Source of the DNA: Tubiluchus corallicola
Taxonomy: Eukaryota > Priapulida > Priapulimorpha > Priapulimorphida > Tubiluchidae
Length of the DNA stretch: 47,032 nucleotides
Reading direction: 5' to 3'
Assembly (NCBI GenBank): GCA_030141605.1
Contig: JAQGDQ010001329.1
Location: 1-47,032 of the forward strand
Shown: positions 34,560-44,300 of the stretch, piece by piece
Layout: every line of letters starts with the position of its first letter
How positions within the stretch are numbered: position 1 is the first letter of the stretch
Notes under the pieces: generated by a model
Told to the model about the DNA's origin: nothing
The model's input: the letters and a program-made list of their open reading frames with translations, nothing else
Databases searched by the model: none
Translations under genes and position numbers: made by a program

Positions 34560-36100
34560 CTCAGAGCTGAATAATAGCAAAAACCTATTATTATGTAGTT
34601 TTGTATGCTACATCATGTTTAACAAATTGTTACTTAAATACAGTTATTGCAGAATATATATACCAATGCAGAATAATAAGTTAAATCATACATGAAAAAA
34701 ATATAAGTGTCTACGTGCCAAATGTAACGAAGTCGGTAACGAATGCTATTTTATTCTATTTTGCTCTAAACATAACACACTGCTCACAACCTCATTGTAA
34801 ATACAAACACACGTTCTATTCCAGACTTTTACTTTTTAAGCATTGATGACAAACTAACTTGTATGATGCAATCTCATGATGTCACTATTCAATGTGCCGT
34901 AGCTAAGTTTGTTCGCATGTGTATGAAAAATTTTGTTGTATGGATGCCTATTGGTCAAAATTCACTAAATTACTACACTGTAATAAATTGTCTTGTCTTT
35001 GTCTTCGTCTGGCCTCCTCTGACCTCGTTAAAATACTTTTTGGGAGACTGCAACTATAGCTTTTTATCAATTGGTTAAAGGTTATTATGAAGCAACTTCA
35101 CTTATGCAAAATAAAATTTTAAAAACCAATAGCCGCAATCTTGTTTTTGTGACAATATATTACCTCATTTACATAATCTACATCATTTACCTACAACATC
35201 ATTTATATTAATATATTAACTAGCAAAGGCCACGCAAAAAAAATTTGTGTATAAATACTTATAATCAATAATACGCGAACATCCTACATATTCCTCATTT
35301 ATAACGCAAAATCAGCAGCAGCTTTTCCTGAATTAAAGTTATAAGGTATAGACAGAGTATAATGGATGGCGTCATAACAATGGCTTTGCGTCAGCAGTTT
35401 TCCAAGCAAAAAACGCCCAAAATGGAAGCTCCTTTTAACTTATCATTGCTCCTTATGATGGAGATAATCTACACAATCTAAAATATCTACACTTAAGCAA
35501 AATAAGGAGTTTAATAAGAATAGATGAAATGTTAACAATTACTGGGCATCTTGTACAGATTCGACAAAAGGTGCACCAATTCTACAATTGCACCAAAGTT
35601 GCTAGATATCTGTTTTAGTCCAGTCTAGTGTCGGGGATGCTTTCTCTACAACTCTCAATGTTAAACTACTCCAAGATGAAGTATATAACGACATGCTTGA
35701 AGCTATATTTTCAAGCATATTTTGGCTTAGGCATATATTGTTCGTTACTTCATTCATGTGCTGGAGGCTTATTTAATACAAAAAAGCGAAATTCCACATA
35801 TAATTTCAAGAAACCTAGAGATATATTTCTTATTTTTTAAAAAACACAAAAATAATATCCATCACAGAACAAAACAGAAGTAATTCATCTAAGTGCTTTC
35901 ACAGTTTGCAAATGTGCAATAGTTAGTTAGTTACTATTGCTAGTTATTATAAAGATAATGGAAAGATCCAAATAAAGTAAGCACAAATTACATACATCTT
36001 GTCTATGCAACTTAATGAATAAATCCATGAAAACTTTGATTTATAGCAAATTAGACATAAAACGTTATAAATAAGAACTTAATAATTGACTAAATGTTTA
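34560..36100. other. Gene-poor AT-rich spacer
   Basis: No ORF with family signal. Apart from the dispersed repeat copy at 35235-35359 nothing structured is seen. Confidence 0.45.
35235..35359 (+). repeat. Dispersed repeat, copy 2
   Basis: Diverged copy of 12867-13002, same orientation. No ORF is present. Confidence 0.55.
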
Positions 36101-36104
36101 CTGG

Positions 36105-36595
36105 GCATTTGTGAGTCTGTTTACTGAGGTTCGACCTACACCCTTGTGCAATTTATTTGCATTAAAACCGAAAACTTGGTTATTTGCACTACATACTGCC
36201 ATATAAAGTCTATCTACTTTTAGTACATGATTATAGTTTGATTATAGGCCACAAATTCTCAATGGGGTTGAGGTCGGAGAAGTCTCCCGGCCAATTCACT
36301 ACCGTAATTTTTATTTTCTTCATGTATTCCATCAGTTTTTTTGTCTTCTGACATGGCGCAGAGTCCTGTTGAAATATTCCAAATCCATCCAGAAAAGTGC
36401 TTTCAAGATCCCAGACGACTTTTTTGTCTTAAACCTTTGTGTATCTGAATTCATCATTCATTCTATGGGCAGCAATGACCTAATGCCGTAATAACTGAAA
36501 GTACCCCAAAACATCTTCTTGGGGGTGGATGCTTTATAGATTGATCAATATTGCACTCACATATGGGTTCTCCAATGGATCGACGGACGTGCGTT
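36105..36595 (-). pseudogene. Tc1/mariner-type transposase relic
   Basis: The minus strand reads VVNWPGDFSDLNPIENLWP, the W-P-x-x-S-P-D-L-N-P-I-E-N-L-W signature, preceded by FGIFQQDSAPCQKTKKLMEY (the Q-Q-D-N-A-P-C-H segment with a DDE-domain Asp) and further up by SIKHPPP with a decayed W-G segment. Several frame changes are present. The upstream half of the transposase would be expected beyond 36595, but that place is taken by a 49-bp minisatellite. No clear terminal repeats were identified. Confidence 0.82.
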
Positions 36596-37205
36596 GTCCA
36601 AACAAAGTTTTTGGGAATTCGCCGGACAAAGTTTTGCACAAATTCGCCAAACAAAGTTTCTGGGAATTCGCCGGACAAAGTTTTGTGCAAATTCACCATA
36701 CAAAGTTTTTGGGAATTCGCCGGACAAAGTTTTGTGCAAATTTGCAGGACAAAGTTTTTGCTCAAATTCGCCAAACAAAGTTTTTGGGAATTCGCCAAAC
36801 AAAGTTTTGTGCAAATTCGCCATACAAAGTTTTTGGGAATTCGCTGGACAAAGTTTTGTGCAAATTCGCCATAGAAAGTTTTTGGGAATTCGCCGGACAA
36901 AGTTTTGCGCAAATTCGCCATACAAAGTTTTTGGGAATTCGCCGGACAAAGTTTTGCGCAAATTCGCCATACAAAGTTTTTGGGAATTCGCCGGACAAAG
37001 TTTTGCGCAAATTCGCCAAGCAAAGTTTTTGGGAATTCGCCGGACAAAGTTTTGCGCAAATTCGCCATACAAAGTTTTTGGGAATTCGCCGGACAAAATT
37101 TTGTGCAAATTCGCCGGACAAAGTTTTGCGCAAATTCGCCAAACAAAGTTTTTGGAAATTCGCCGGACAAAGTTTTGGAGTAATTTGCCAGACAAAGTTT
37201 TCGAA
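36594..37205 (+). repeat. 49-bp dimeric minisatellite inside the Tc1 relic
   Basis: About twelve copies of a 49-base unit made of two related halves: ATTCGCCGGACAAAGTTTTG plus CGCAA, and ATTCGCCATACAAAGTTTTT plus GGGA. Because 49 is not a multiple of three and the unit has few stops, long open frames occur in several frames of both strands; they are products of the repeat, not genes. The array begins where the transposase homology stops. Confidence 0.9.
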
Positions 37206-37435
37206 CAAATTGTGCAAAGACGAATCACTGTGATCAAATGCAAATGCGTAGTTCAGTCCCTTCATCAAACCATGAACTTAGGGGGTCACTAAGAACACAC
37301 GAACAACAGCTGCTCAGCCGAACTATTTAGCCATGCTAATTCATAAAATATGAAATGTAAAAATGTTTAATTTTGTGACATTGAGCACGAGTTCCTTCAC
37401 TCGATGTGTTTTTTTATTATCTTTCTACTAGAAAG
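37206..37435. other. Spacer, no gene seen
   Basis: Between two minisatellites. It may include the far flank of the Tc1 relic, but no terminal repeat is recognisable. Confidence 0.4.
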
Positions 37436-37760
37436 TCCTGCTTTGTTTTCTAAGAAGTCCTTTGTGTTCTAGGAAGTCCTCTTTCCTCTAGAAAGTCCTC
37501 TGTCAACGTGGAACTCCTCTGTCTTCCTGGAAGTCTTCTGTCCTCATTCTACATCTGCGTTCTGTCCTCTCGGAAGTGCTCCGTCCTCTAGGAAGTCCTC
37601 CGTCCTCGAGGAAGTCTTCTGTCATTTTGGAAGTAATCTGTCCTACAGGAAGTCTTATGTCTTTGAAGAAGTCCTCCAGTCCTCTGTCATCTTTGAAGTT
37701 CTCTGTCCTCTTGGAAGTCATGTGTCCTCTGTCCTCTAGGATACGCCTATCCTCTAGGAT
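37436..37760 (-). repeat. Degenerate minisatellite, motif GGACAGAGGACTTCC, array C (inverted)
   Basis: Units read TCCTCTAGGAAGTCCTCTGTC on the plus strand, the reverse complement of arrays A and B. About 14 imperfect copies. Confidence 0.85.
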
Positions 37761-38067
37761 GTCTGACTTCAAAGAAGAATGATTCAATTCTACAAGAATT
37801 AAGCAGCGATTTAGATGTACTGTTATAATTCATTATCCTTTAAGATGTAAGCACGACTTTCAGTTTTGAATGGGATGAAATCGATGTGAAGTCCTGCAGA
37901 TTCCAAGTTGGTAACCACAGCAAGATTTATATTGTTTTTCCGTTATCTTCCCTGTTCTAGGGCAGTATAAAAAACAGTGAGTTTAAATAATATTATGTAT
38001 CCAGTGCAAAATTTCGTCTGGCCAGTATAATAATATTGTTACGTCTGGGATTTTTGACTTGTTTGGA

Positions 38068-38134
38068 TCAATGGTTCCTGCAGGCGAGCTCGTGCATTCT
38101 GATGGATGCAGGTCGATGGTTCTTCCAGGCGAGC
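38068..38134 (+). repeat. Short tandem duplication, 45-bp period, near an LTR-like segment
   Basis: ATGGTTCCTGCAGGCGAGCT and ATGGTTCTTCCAGGCGAGCT lie 45 bases apart. They are followed by CAATAAAAACACGAAG and AAACTTTATTCAAC, similar in style to the LTR-like repeats elsewhere in the window. Confidence 0.5.
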
Positions 38135-38369
38135 TTCTCACTTCAATAAAAACACGAAGTAAACTTTATTCAACCCACAAAATTCCTAATATTATTCCAA
38201 AACAAGGTACCATAAAAAATTCTCCAAACAAGCTTAATCATGTAAAAGAATTATCAAAGAAAAATTATTACACCCAACTTCTAAAGGAAAAAATAAGATG
38301 TAAAAGATATGGAATAGCCTCATATCCAGTGAAAGACAGCAGCATGCAATACTCTATAAAGTAAATAAT

Positions 38370-40228
38370 AATGGACATAATATGACTTGATGAATCATCA
38401 CTTTGCTTCTGTTGGTTCAGAAATAACTAAAAAAATTCCACATGCAAAAATGAATTTCGCTGCTTTTTTTACCACTTATTAAAACAGTTCCTTCTAAATG
38501 ACGCTTGTAACAGATATATATAATGTCCTTATTTGCCATAAAAAATAACGATTACAAACATTGCACAATGCATTAAAGTCATTCAGTGTACCTAAAAATT
38601 TAGACTGTTAGCTAAAGATACAAGTGCAACGTAGTTCATAAAACACAAGCATATAAAATAAAGATAAAATCACAGTACAAGATAAAATGTACAAGCACAA
38701 GCACACTGATTACCCATACATGTTGATAATGACAATAGCACATACACAAACATACATGATCATCAAGTATGCATTAAAATTACATGCACGAATCAAAAGT
38801 TTTTTTTTCATTCTTATATGAAGGCAAAATAAATAATAATGTAAATGACTCGTTTTCATTTATGTACGTTAATATTTTTTTTTAAATTTGGTATAATTGG
38901 TTCAATTTTATCACACTCCGCTGCTACCACGTTTTTGAAAACGACGCAATACTTACACATGCAGGTGCACAGAAAAATTACTACTTCAAATAATAATTAC
39001 GTTACAACTTCGGTAAGACCTAAAATGTGAAACAGTTTACTAATAAGGAGAGGAAAAATCCACAATATTTCCCATAAAATTTTGACAAAAAATACTTTAA
39101 GTAAAAGTTGGGTATCTGTAATAGAAGTGTCCTGACCTGTGGGTTAGGTTTAGGGAAACTGAAATAAATAACAATGTGTGGTTGTATTGTATTGCAAGTA
39201 TTGCAAGCAGATTTTTTTATACATTTTTCCAGAAATTTTAAAAATTGAAAAACTCACGAACAACTTTGAATGCCGCAAAACAAATAGTAAACTATAAATA
39301 CTCCTATATAATACATTTTCATTGAAATATCTTTGAATTTTAGTCACATTAGTAATTAAAATAAGAATTATCACTCAAAAGTCAACAATTCAGTATAAAA
39401 AATATTACTTAAAGTATTTCTACTCTTTTACGAGAAAGAGTTTAGATGCTTTTTTCTTTATTAGCCTTTATACTTTATACTTATAATCTTTAAACTTATA
39501 CATATTTATATTTTCACACTTAAGCACTCATCGAAGTAACACATAATCGCTAATTGAGGTATTATTTCACGTGTTTTAAACTGATGCATATACACTGCAT
39601 TAACAGGTCACATCAGAAACTTAAAACCTTTCCTAAAAGGTGAATCCTTAAGGATATTTTTCTGTTGACGCATTTATGTGGTCAGTTTTCAAAAAAAATT
39701 TTAAGAGCATTTTGTAAGAGCATTTTTATATGAGCAAAATCTTCTTAGAGTATGCTTTTTCAAGCTCCACAATAGTTCATACGTTCAGTAAGAATCCATT
39801 TAATTTATTTTAATCTATCGTTTTTCCTAACTCTTATCTTGGTATCTTTTTCCAGGTCTGACGTATTTGCAAAATTGTGAATTTGTCGAAATACATTTCA
39901 TTACTTCACAAACATGCAGGAACCTATTCATTCGTGCTTATTATTTCACAACAAACCGTTACATACTTTACCGAGGCTCTAAAGAGTTATTGTGTCAAAC
40001 ATTTACAATAGCATTTGTTCAAACAATCATGTTTGTTACACACGAATTTGTGTTTACACATTGGATTTGAGCTATTTTGCACAAATGTGAAAAATCTTTC
40101 ATGTTATTTTCAGTCTTTTAATAAACTTTTCCGCATTTTTCAAAATTTATTTTGTTGCTCTTCTTCTGGCACCTCTCACTGTGGGCTCTCAATGATAAGA
40201 CATGATAATGATTTGACATGATAAGAGT
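38370..40228. other. Gene-poor AT-rich spacer
   Basis: No motif-bearing ORF, array or RNA gene seen. ORFs at 38845-39030, 39150-39374 and 39867-40221 look like chance. Confidence 0.45.
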
Positions 40229-40625
40229 AAAGTCTATTAAGTGTGGTACAGTGGAAAGTACGTTGTGTGTAGCTGTTTATGAACGTTTGAGTAATGGCAA
40301 AGCTATTAAGACTTTATTTGCGAAATCACTATTAAATAACATCACAATAAACATAATATATAGATAGCAGTGCCAAGGCACCTGATCTACGAGAGACGTC
40401 CTGCTTGCAGGTGTGAACTACAACCCAGCTCTCCTGCTGGCTGATGTCGATGTCTTATATATGAGCTGCATGCGCAGCCTGACAAGTGGGTCAGCTCTCA
40501 AGCACGCCGTCACGTGGTACCACTCCTTAAGCTCTCCTTATTTGGCTGGCTTCAATAAGACTCTTCTTAACATAATTATTTAATATGTAGTATATTTTAA
40601 CAGGTTTTCTTTACTGTAAGCACTC
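40229..40625 (+). repeat. LTR-like dispersed repeat, most complete copy
   Basis: Its 5' half matches 21650-22020 and 28660-28880 (AATGGCAAAGCTATTAAGAC, ACAATAAACATAATA, ATAGCAGTGCCAAGGCACC). Its 3' half matches 20690-20850 in inverse orientation (GCGCAGCCTGACAA, CCACTCCTTAAGCTCTCC). Several fragments in both orientations suggest a solo LTR or a large non-autonomous element. No ORF is present. Confidence 0.6.
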
Positions 40626-41191
40626 TTTTGGCAAAGGAGATTAAATTTTGGTAATTTCAGTTAATAATCTGTTAGTCCTAGTGGCACAGCTCATTTGAAG
40701 CATGTTGTTCATAGGAATAGCTATAACTTTCAATAATTAACATCATTAACATGATTCTGCTCGGATCATTTGTGATTACAATCCGGTACTTTTAACTCAA
40801 TTGAAGTATTTTGCCATTCTTTTAATGGTGCTCCAGGGTGGTGATTTAATTTAAAAAACTTTATATTCTGTAGACATTCTTATCTGCATTTGCTTTTCAT
40901 CTCTTCTTAGCATTCGCTGGGGAGTAGTGTGTATGTTACACCTCTGGTCCATAGGCCACGCCCCATTTGGCTGCCCGGGGGGGTGGGGACAAAAACACCC
41001 CTAAAAAAATGCGAAAATCCGCGAACACCCCTAAAAAAGTGTGAAAAAAAGTGTGAAAGTGCCCGAAACCGTGCACGTGACCGAAATCGAATAAAAAGCG
41101 TGAAAAACAAAGAAAAACAAAGAAAAAGCGTGTGAAACGAGGGGAAAATTTTGCAGTTTTTCCCCTCCCACATGGCTTCACTTGGATCAAA

Positions 41192-41234
41192 TGACCTTGA
41201 ACTCTAGGTCACGTGACCAAAGTTCATTGACCCC
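41192..41234 (+). promoter_or_regulatory. Cluster of nuclear-receptor-like half-sites
   Basis: TGACCTTGA (41192-41200, reverse TCAAGGTCA, an extended monomer half-site), then GGTCACGTGACC (41207-41218, a palindrome of two half-sites with a central CACGTG E-box), then TTGACCCC. Binding is inferred from known consensus sites only. Confidence 0.3.
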
Positions 41235-41372
41235 TAGATGGCTTCTTTTTTTGACACTCCATTTTAAACCGCGCGAAAGCGTGTGAAAGCGTGTAAAAGT
41301 GTGTGAAAGTGTGTGAAACGAGGTAAAAAGCGCCTCAAACAAAGAAAAAGGGAGAAGTGGAGTTCCCGCCGA

Positions 41373-41402
41373 GGACTAATTAGTGCTAATTAGCGCTAAT
41401 TG
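41373..41402 (+). repeat. Triple CTAATTA-type repeat
   Basis: ACTAATTAGTGCTAATTAGC followed by GCTAATTGGGG: three near-identical AT-core units at a 10-base step, each like a homeodomain core (TAATTA). Could be a simple repeat or a clustered binding site. Confidence 0.45.
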
Positions 41403-41614
41403 GGGAGTCCGCTGCCACCCCTCCGTCGCGTGCAAACGTCCGTCCCGGGGGTCGGGACCCCCCTGCAACCCACCCCTCCATCGCGTGGAATCGTCCGCTG
41501 CAGGCAATGAGGGAAATCTTTTTCCCACCACTCACACAGTGCCGGTCTTTTTCCGCAACCACTTCTCTCTTGGGTGCCGGCCCTTTCCCACGACCACTAC
41601 TCTCTGGGGTTTAG

Positions 41615-41615
<1 letters not shown>

Positions 41616-41661
<46 letters not shown>
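41616..41661 (+). repeat. (TG)23 microsatellite
   Basis: An uninterrupted TG run of 46 bases, left of the TBP-like gene. Confidence 0.95.
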
Positions 41662-41662
<1 letters not shown>

Positions 41663-41863
41663 AGATTTATTTCAAACGCCAAAGTTCGATAAATGCATTT
41701 TCACAAATCTTTTTTTATTGATAGATTACAAAAAAATTTTTTTTACATTTTTTTATGCAAAATACATACGTGCTAAAACTAGATTATTATTATGGTGACA
41801 TGATAGTTCTACATTTTACGTTTTTTTCGCAAATTACACAAATTACGCAAATTACAGTAAAAA

Positions 41864-42930
41864 CTACACTAATGACGACGACGACGAGCGAGTACATAGG
41901 TTGTCGTCGTCGTCGTCGATGTGATACAGGCAAACGTTATTGTTGTTAAAAACGAATTCGTTAAATTTGCGGAAAACGCGAGAGAAATCCTCGACGTTTG
42001 TCCCGCCCATCATTATCATGCTTCCGGTGTGAAAAATGTTCAGAGTAATTTGCTCGCATTTACAAGTAAATTGGGAAATAGTTCCACTTCGTAAAACACT
42101 TCTCTAAAAGAATGCGTCGAAGGACGAACGAGTTCTTCGTACAGTGCACCCAGTTTCAATCTGCAGCGAATTTTGGCTCTGGCGGTGATGGTGCGAATTG
42201 CGATCCCGTCGGCGGGCATCAGTCCGAGACCTTTCGAGAGTTCTTCGATCGCATTTCGTAGTACTTTTTCCTCAGAAAAACCATTGGCCACCATGGAGCC
42301 GGAGGCAAAAATCATCAGCGTCCCGCCCAGTCGCTTTAGCAGAAGCATTTGCGGTTTCCTTTCGTAGCGTCTTCTGCCCGTTCTCCGTCGGAGTTCGTTC
42401 AGATCGAAGCGCTGCAAGAACGAAGCCGTGGCGACGATGTTGACCGTTTGGACTGACACGTTAGAACGTAGTTGGCAATCGTTTTGGACGCCCGAATTGC
42501 TCTGCCTCGTCCGTTGCTCTGCCAACGTATGGCGGGCGGCGGGCGGCAGGTGCTCGCTTTCCAGATCCTCTACGCGTATGACCACGCGATTTTTGGGGAG
42601 ATGTTTTTTGACGAAATCGTACATCTCTGCTCCCTTGACATAGGTGATCCTGCCTCTGGTGGTCTGTCGTAGAATGTTTTCCAATTCTGCGTACTCGATC
42701 ATTCCCTCCTCCCACGAGATGCCGTGTATGTGTCTGATTAGGTAGTTGTAGGTGGATCGCTTGTGCTGGGGAGAGACTTGATTTTTCGAAGGTGTATTTT
42801 TTATGACCTTGTTGGGGGCACTCTTGCGTGCGTTGGCACGCTTGCAGCCCCGCGTCCCCGGTTGTTGTTGTTGCTTGCGAGGAATGGTGGTTAGAGGTTG
42901 TTTGAAATCCTGCAGTGGTTGTTTATAATC
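41864..42930 (-). CDS. TATA-binding-protein-like factor of the Polinton-like element, with one frame break
   Basis: The exon begins at 42930 after a textbook acceptor (pyrimidine run TTCTTCTTCTTCTCTTGCAG on the minus strand). The first about 75 residues are Gln- and Lys-rich. A middle segment has HIHGISWEEGMIEY, TYVKGAEMYDF and VVIRVEDL. The last about 170 residues are the two saddle repeats of TBP: repeat 1 has VNIVATASF, FDLNEL, then LMIFASGSMVANG; repeat 2 has IRTITARAKI, YEVELFPNL, then LNIFHTGSMIMMGG. These match the N-I-V, L-I-F-S-S-G-K-M-V, E-P-E-L-F-P-G-L and L-I-F-V-S-G-K landmarks. The frame closes at 42040 and continues in another frame to a stop at 41864, so there is a break of about one base between 42036 and 42055. 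An Asp run follows the fold. Role inferred: recognition of the element's own promoters. Confidence 0.83.
42922..42927 (-). promoter_or_regulatory. TATAAA next to the splice acceptor
   Basis: On the minus strand GATTATAAACAACC directly follows the acceptor. It may be a coincidental part of the exon or a separate TATA box giving an unspliced transcript for the TBP-like ORF. Confidence 0.25.
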
Positions 42931-42984
42931 CTGCAAGAGAAGAAGAAGAACAATAGTTATAGTATTGTTGTTCGCTAACGACAA

Positions 42985-43980
42985 CTAGGCATTTTTGATG
43001 AGCCATTCTTTCAGATTTCTAGGTTTTTTGGGGGCAGAGGGTGCAGTGGGGGTGAGCACCATCGGCGGCGATGGAGGGGGCGTCGCGGAAATTACGAGTT
43101 TGTCTTCTTCTTCTTCATCATCTTTCTCCTCTTCCTCCTCCTCCTCTCGAAAGATGTCCATTCGTGTCCCTCTCTCGCGTCTGCTTTTACACGGAGGGGC
43201 GGAGGTGCCGACGTCGACGACATTGCCGGCAGACTTCTTTCCGCCCAGTTTGTTCAGTTCCACACGTACCCGTCTTCTCGTATCTGCTCCTTTCAATATT
43301 CTGCGTCCCATTCTACCGATGATGACGCACTGTCCATTTAGCAGACTTCCATCTCTAATGGACACTCCCTCGATGCAGAGGAAACCTTGCCAAACTGTCA
43401 TTCTACGGCGCGGCGACAACTGACATTCGTAGTATTCGTCGTCGTCCTCTATTTTGTCTATCTCCCCCTGTAGTTTTTCGTATTCTTCCAGATGGAGGTT
43501 GATGCCGGGTTTGGTCGGAACGAGCGTGGCGACGTCACCGCTGTCCTCATATTTCCTCTTCACTTTTTCGACCGCCCGTCTGAGACCTATGCTGGGATGC
43601 GTTGCCCATTTGCTGATCAACACGTAGGTCTGCCCGCACAGAAATATGGCACCGGGATGCCGTTGACGTTGATACTTTGCCCTCGTCCAGTAGTGTGACG
43701 TTTTCACGGCTATGATCATCCTATCGATTAATTCCGATTCCAGCAGCGCCTGCACGGCCTCCTGACTCAACTCAAAATTTTGCTCGGGAAAGATGAAGAG
43801 CGGTCTAGAGTTTGCTATCATGAAAGATGTTCTGGCAGACAGTTGTATTTCAAAATCCGTATAAGATATCTCCTCATTCATGGCAGTCAGAATTTCTTCT
43901 TGTTTACGTACGGGTTTGCCATATTCCATCACCGTCAAAGACACGTGCTTCCCCCTAGTGAGTTTTTCGTAGCGGGTTCG
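42985..43980 (-). CDS. Hypothetical protein with acidic and Pro-rich C-terminal region
   Basis: The frame is open from about 43980 to a TAG at 42985-42987; the first ATG gives a protein of about 314 residues (MEYGKPVRKQEE). I recognise no family. The first 120 residues look globular (FEIQLSARTSFMIANSRPLF, SHYWTRAKYQRQRHPGAIFL, YVLISKWATHPSIGLRRA). A central part has ECQLSPRRRMTVWQGFLCIE and INGQC-like strands. The C-terminal part has a basic patch, then EEEEEEEKDDEEEED and a Pro-rich linker, ending NLKEWLIKNA. It lies directly upstream of the TBP-like exon on the same strand, so the two may be parts of one spliced gene or neighbours in one unit. An upstream coding exon is proposed at 44128-44214. 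Joining it through the best acceptor (near 44010, TTTTATTCGTAG) does not give an open frame into this ORF, so a further break or another acceptor is implied. Confidence 0.6.
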   Translation of the reverse strand, partial: RTRYEKLTRGKHVSLTVMEYGKPVRKQEEILTAMNEEISYTDFEIQLSARTSFMIANSRPLFIFPEQNFELSQEAVQALLESELIDRMIIAVKTSHYWTRAKYQRQRHPGAIFLCGQTYVLISKWATHPSIGLRRAVEKVKRKYEDSGDVATLVPTKPGINLHLEEYEKLQGEIDKIEDDDEYYECQLSPRRRMTVWQGFLCIEGVSIRDGSLLNGQCVIIGRMGRRILKGADTRRRVRVELNKLGGKKSAGNVVDVGTSAPPCKSRRERGTRMDIFREEEEEEEKDDEEEEDKLVISATPPPSPPMVLTPTAPSAPKKPRNLKEWLIKNA

Positions 43981-44127
43981 TAGTTAGATCGTCGCCGAAA
44001 GTGAACCTACGAATAAAAGGTCAAAAAATTTTTTAACACGCTCCTGCCCCCTGATGCTAAATAAAACAGGAAAAACAACGTTTCGGTATTCGAAAAGCTA
44101 GAAAAATAATAATGAACATTTACTCAC

Positions 44128-44214
44128 CTGATACACCTCGTCTAAGGATGAAAGCGATGTTGACAAATCGTGTGTCAGAGGATACACCAAGGCGTCATTC
44201 TCCATCATTAACAT
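44128..44214 (-). CDS. Candidate first exon of the minus-strand Polinton-like unit
   Basis: ATG codons at 44214 and 44208 open a short frame that ends YPLTHDLSTSLSSLDEVYQ at a strong donor, CAG|GTGAGTAA (44127 down). A TATA-like element lies about 90 bases upstream. The proposed intron runs to about 44010. There is no family match; the support is splice signals, start and promoter spacing. Confidence 0.45.
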
Positions 44215-44300
44215 ATAGCGATGTTTTTTCGTCGTCCACGGATGTATGTGCTATCGCTGTGTCGCTCGAGACACTTGTGTCATCCCCCGTCAAAACACCC

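Larger units (their letters stand above)
40920..41615. repeat. Repeat-rich left part of the Polinton-like element
   Basis: Short imperfect repeats: ACACCCCTAAAAAA twice; GTGTGAAA many times at 41040-41060 and 41270-41330; a 53-bp duplication around CACCCCTCCGTCGCGTG (41416 and 41470); and a pyrimidine-rich duplication around CCGGTCTTTTTCC (41540) and CCGGCCCTTTCCC (41578). There is no coding potential beyond chance. It could be the subterminal region of the element. Confidence 0.55.

Noticed and set aside
36463-37292. Six overlapping long ORFs on both strands
   Set aside because: All come from the 49-bp repeat, which has few stops and is not a multiple of three; no non-repeat homology apart from the transposase tail.
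37503-37787. Minus-strand ORF with E-D-R-G-L-type repeats
   Set aside because: Translation of the degenerate minisatellite array C; irregular spacing breaks the frame elsewhere in the array.
39141-39155. Telomere-like GGGTTAGGTTTAGGG
   Set aside because: Only two imperfect units, far from any other telomeric repeat.
41383-41798. Plus-strand ORFs with a Cys-Val run
   Set aside because: Translation of the (TG)n microsatellite.
42173-43698. Several plus-strand ORFs opposite the TBP-like and unknown ORFs
   Set aside because: Shadow frames of the minus-strand genes; their Ser- and Leu-rich composition mirrors acidic codon runs on the other strand.
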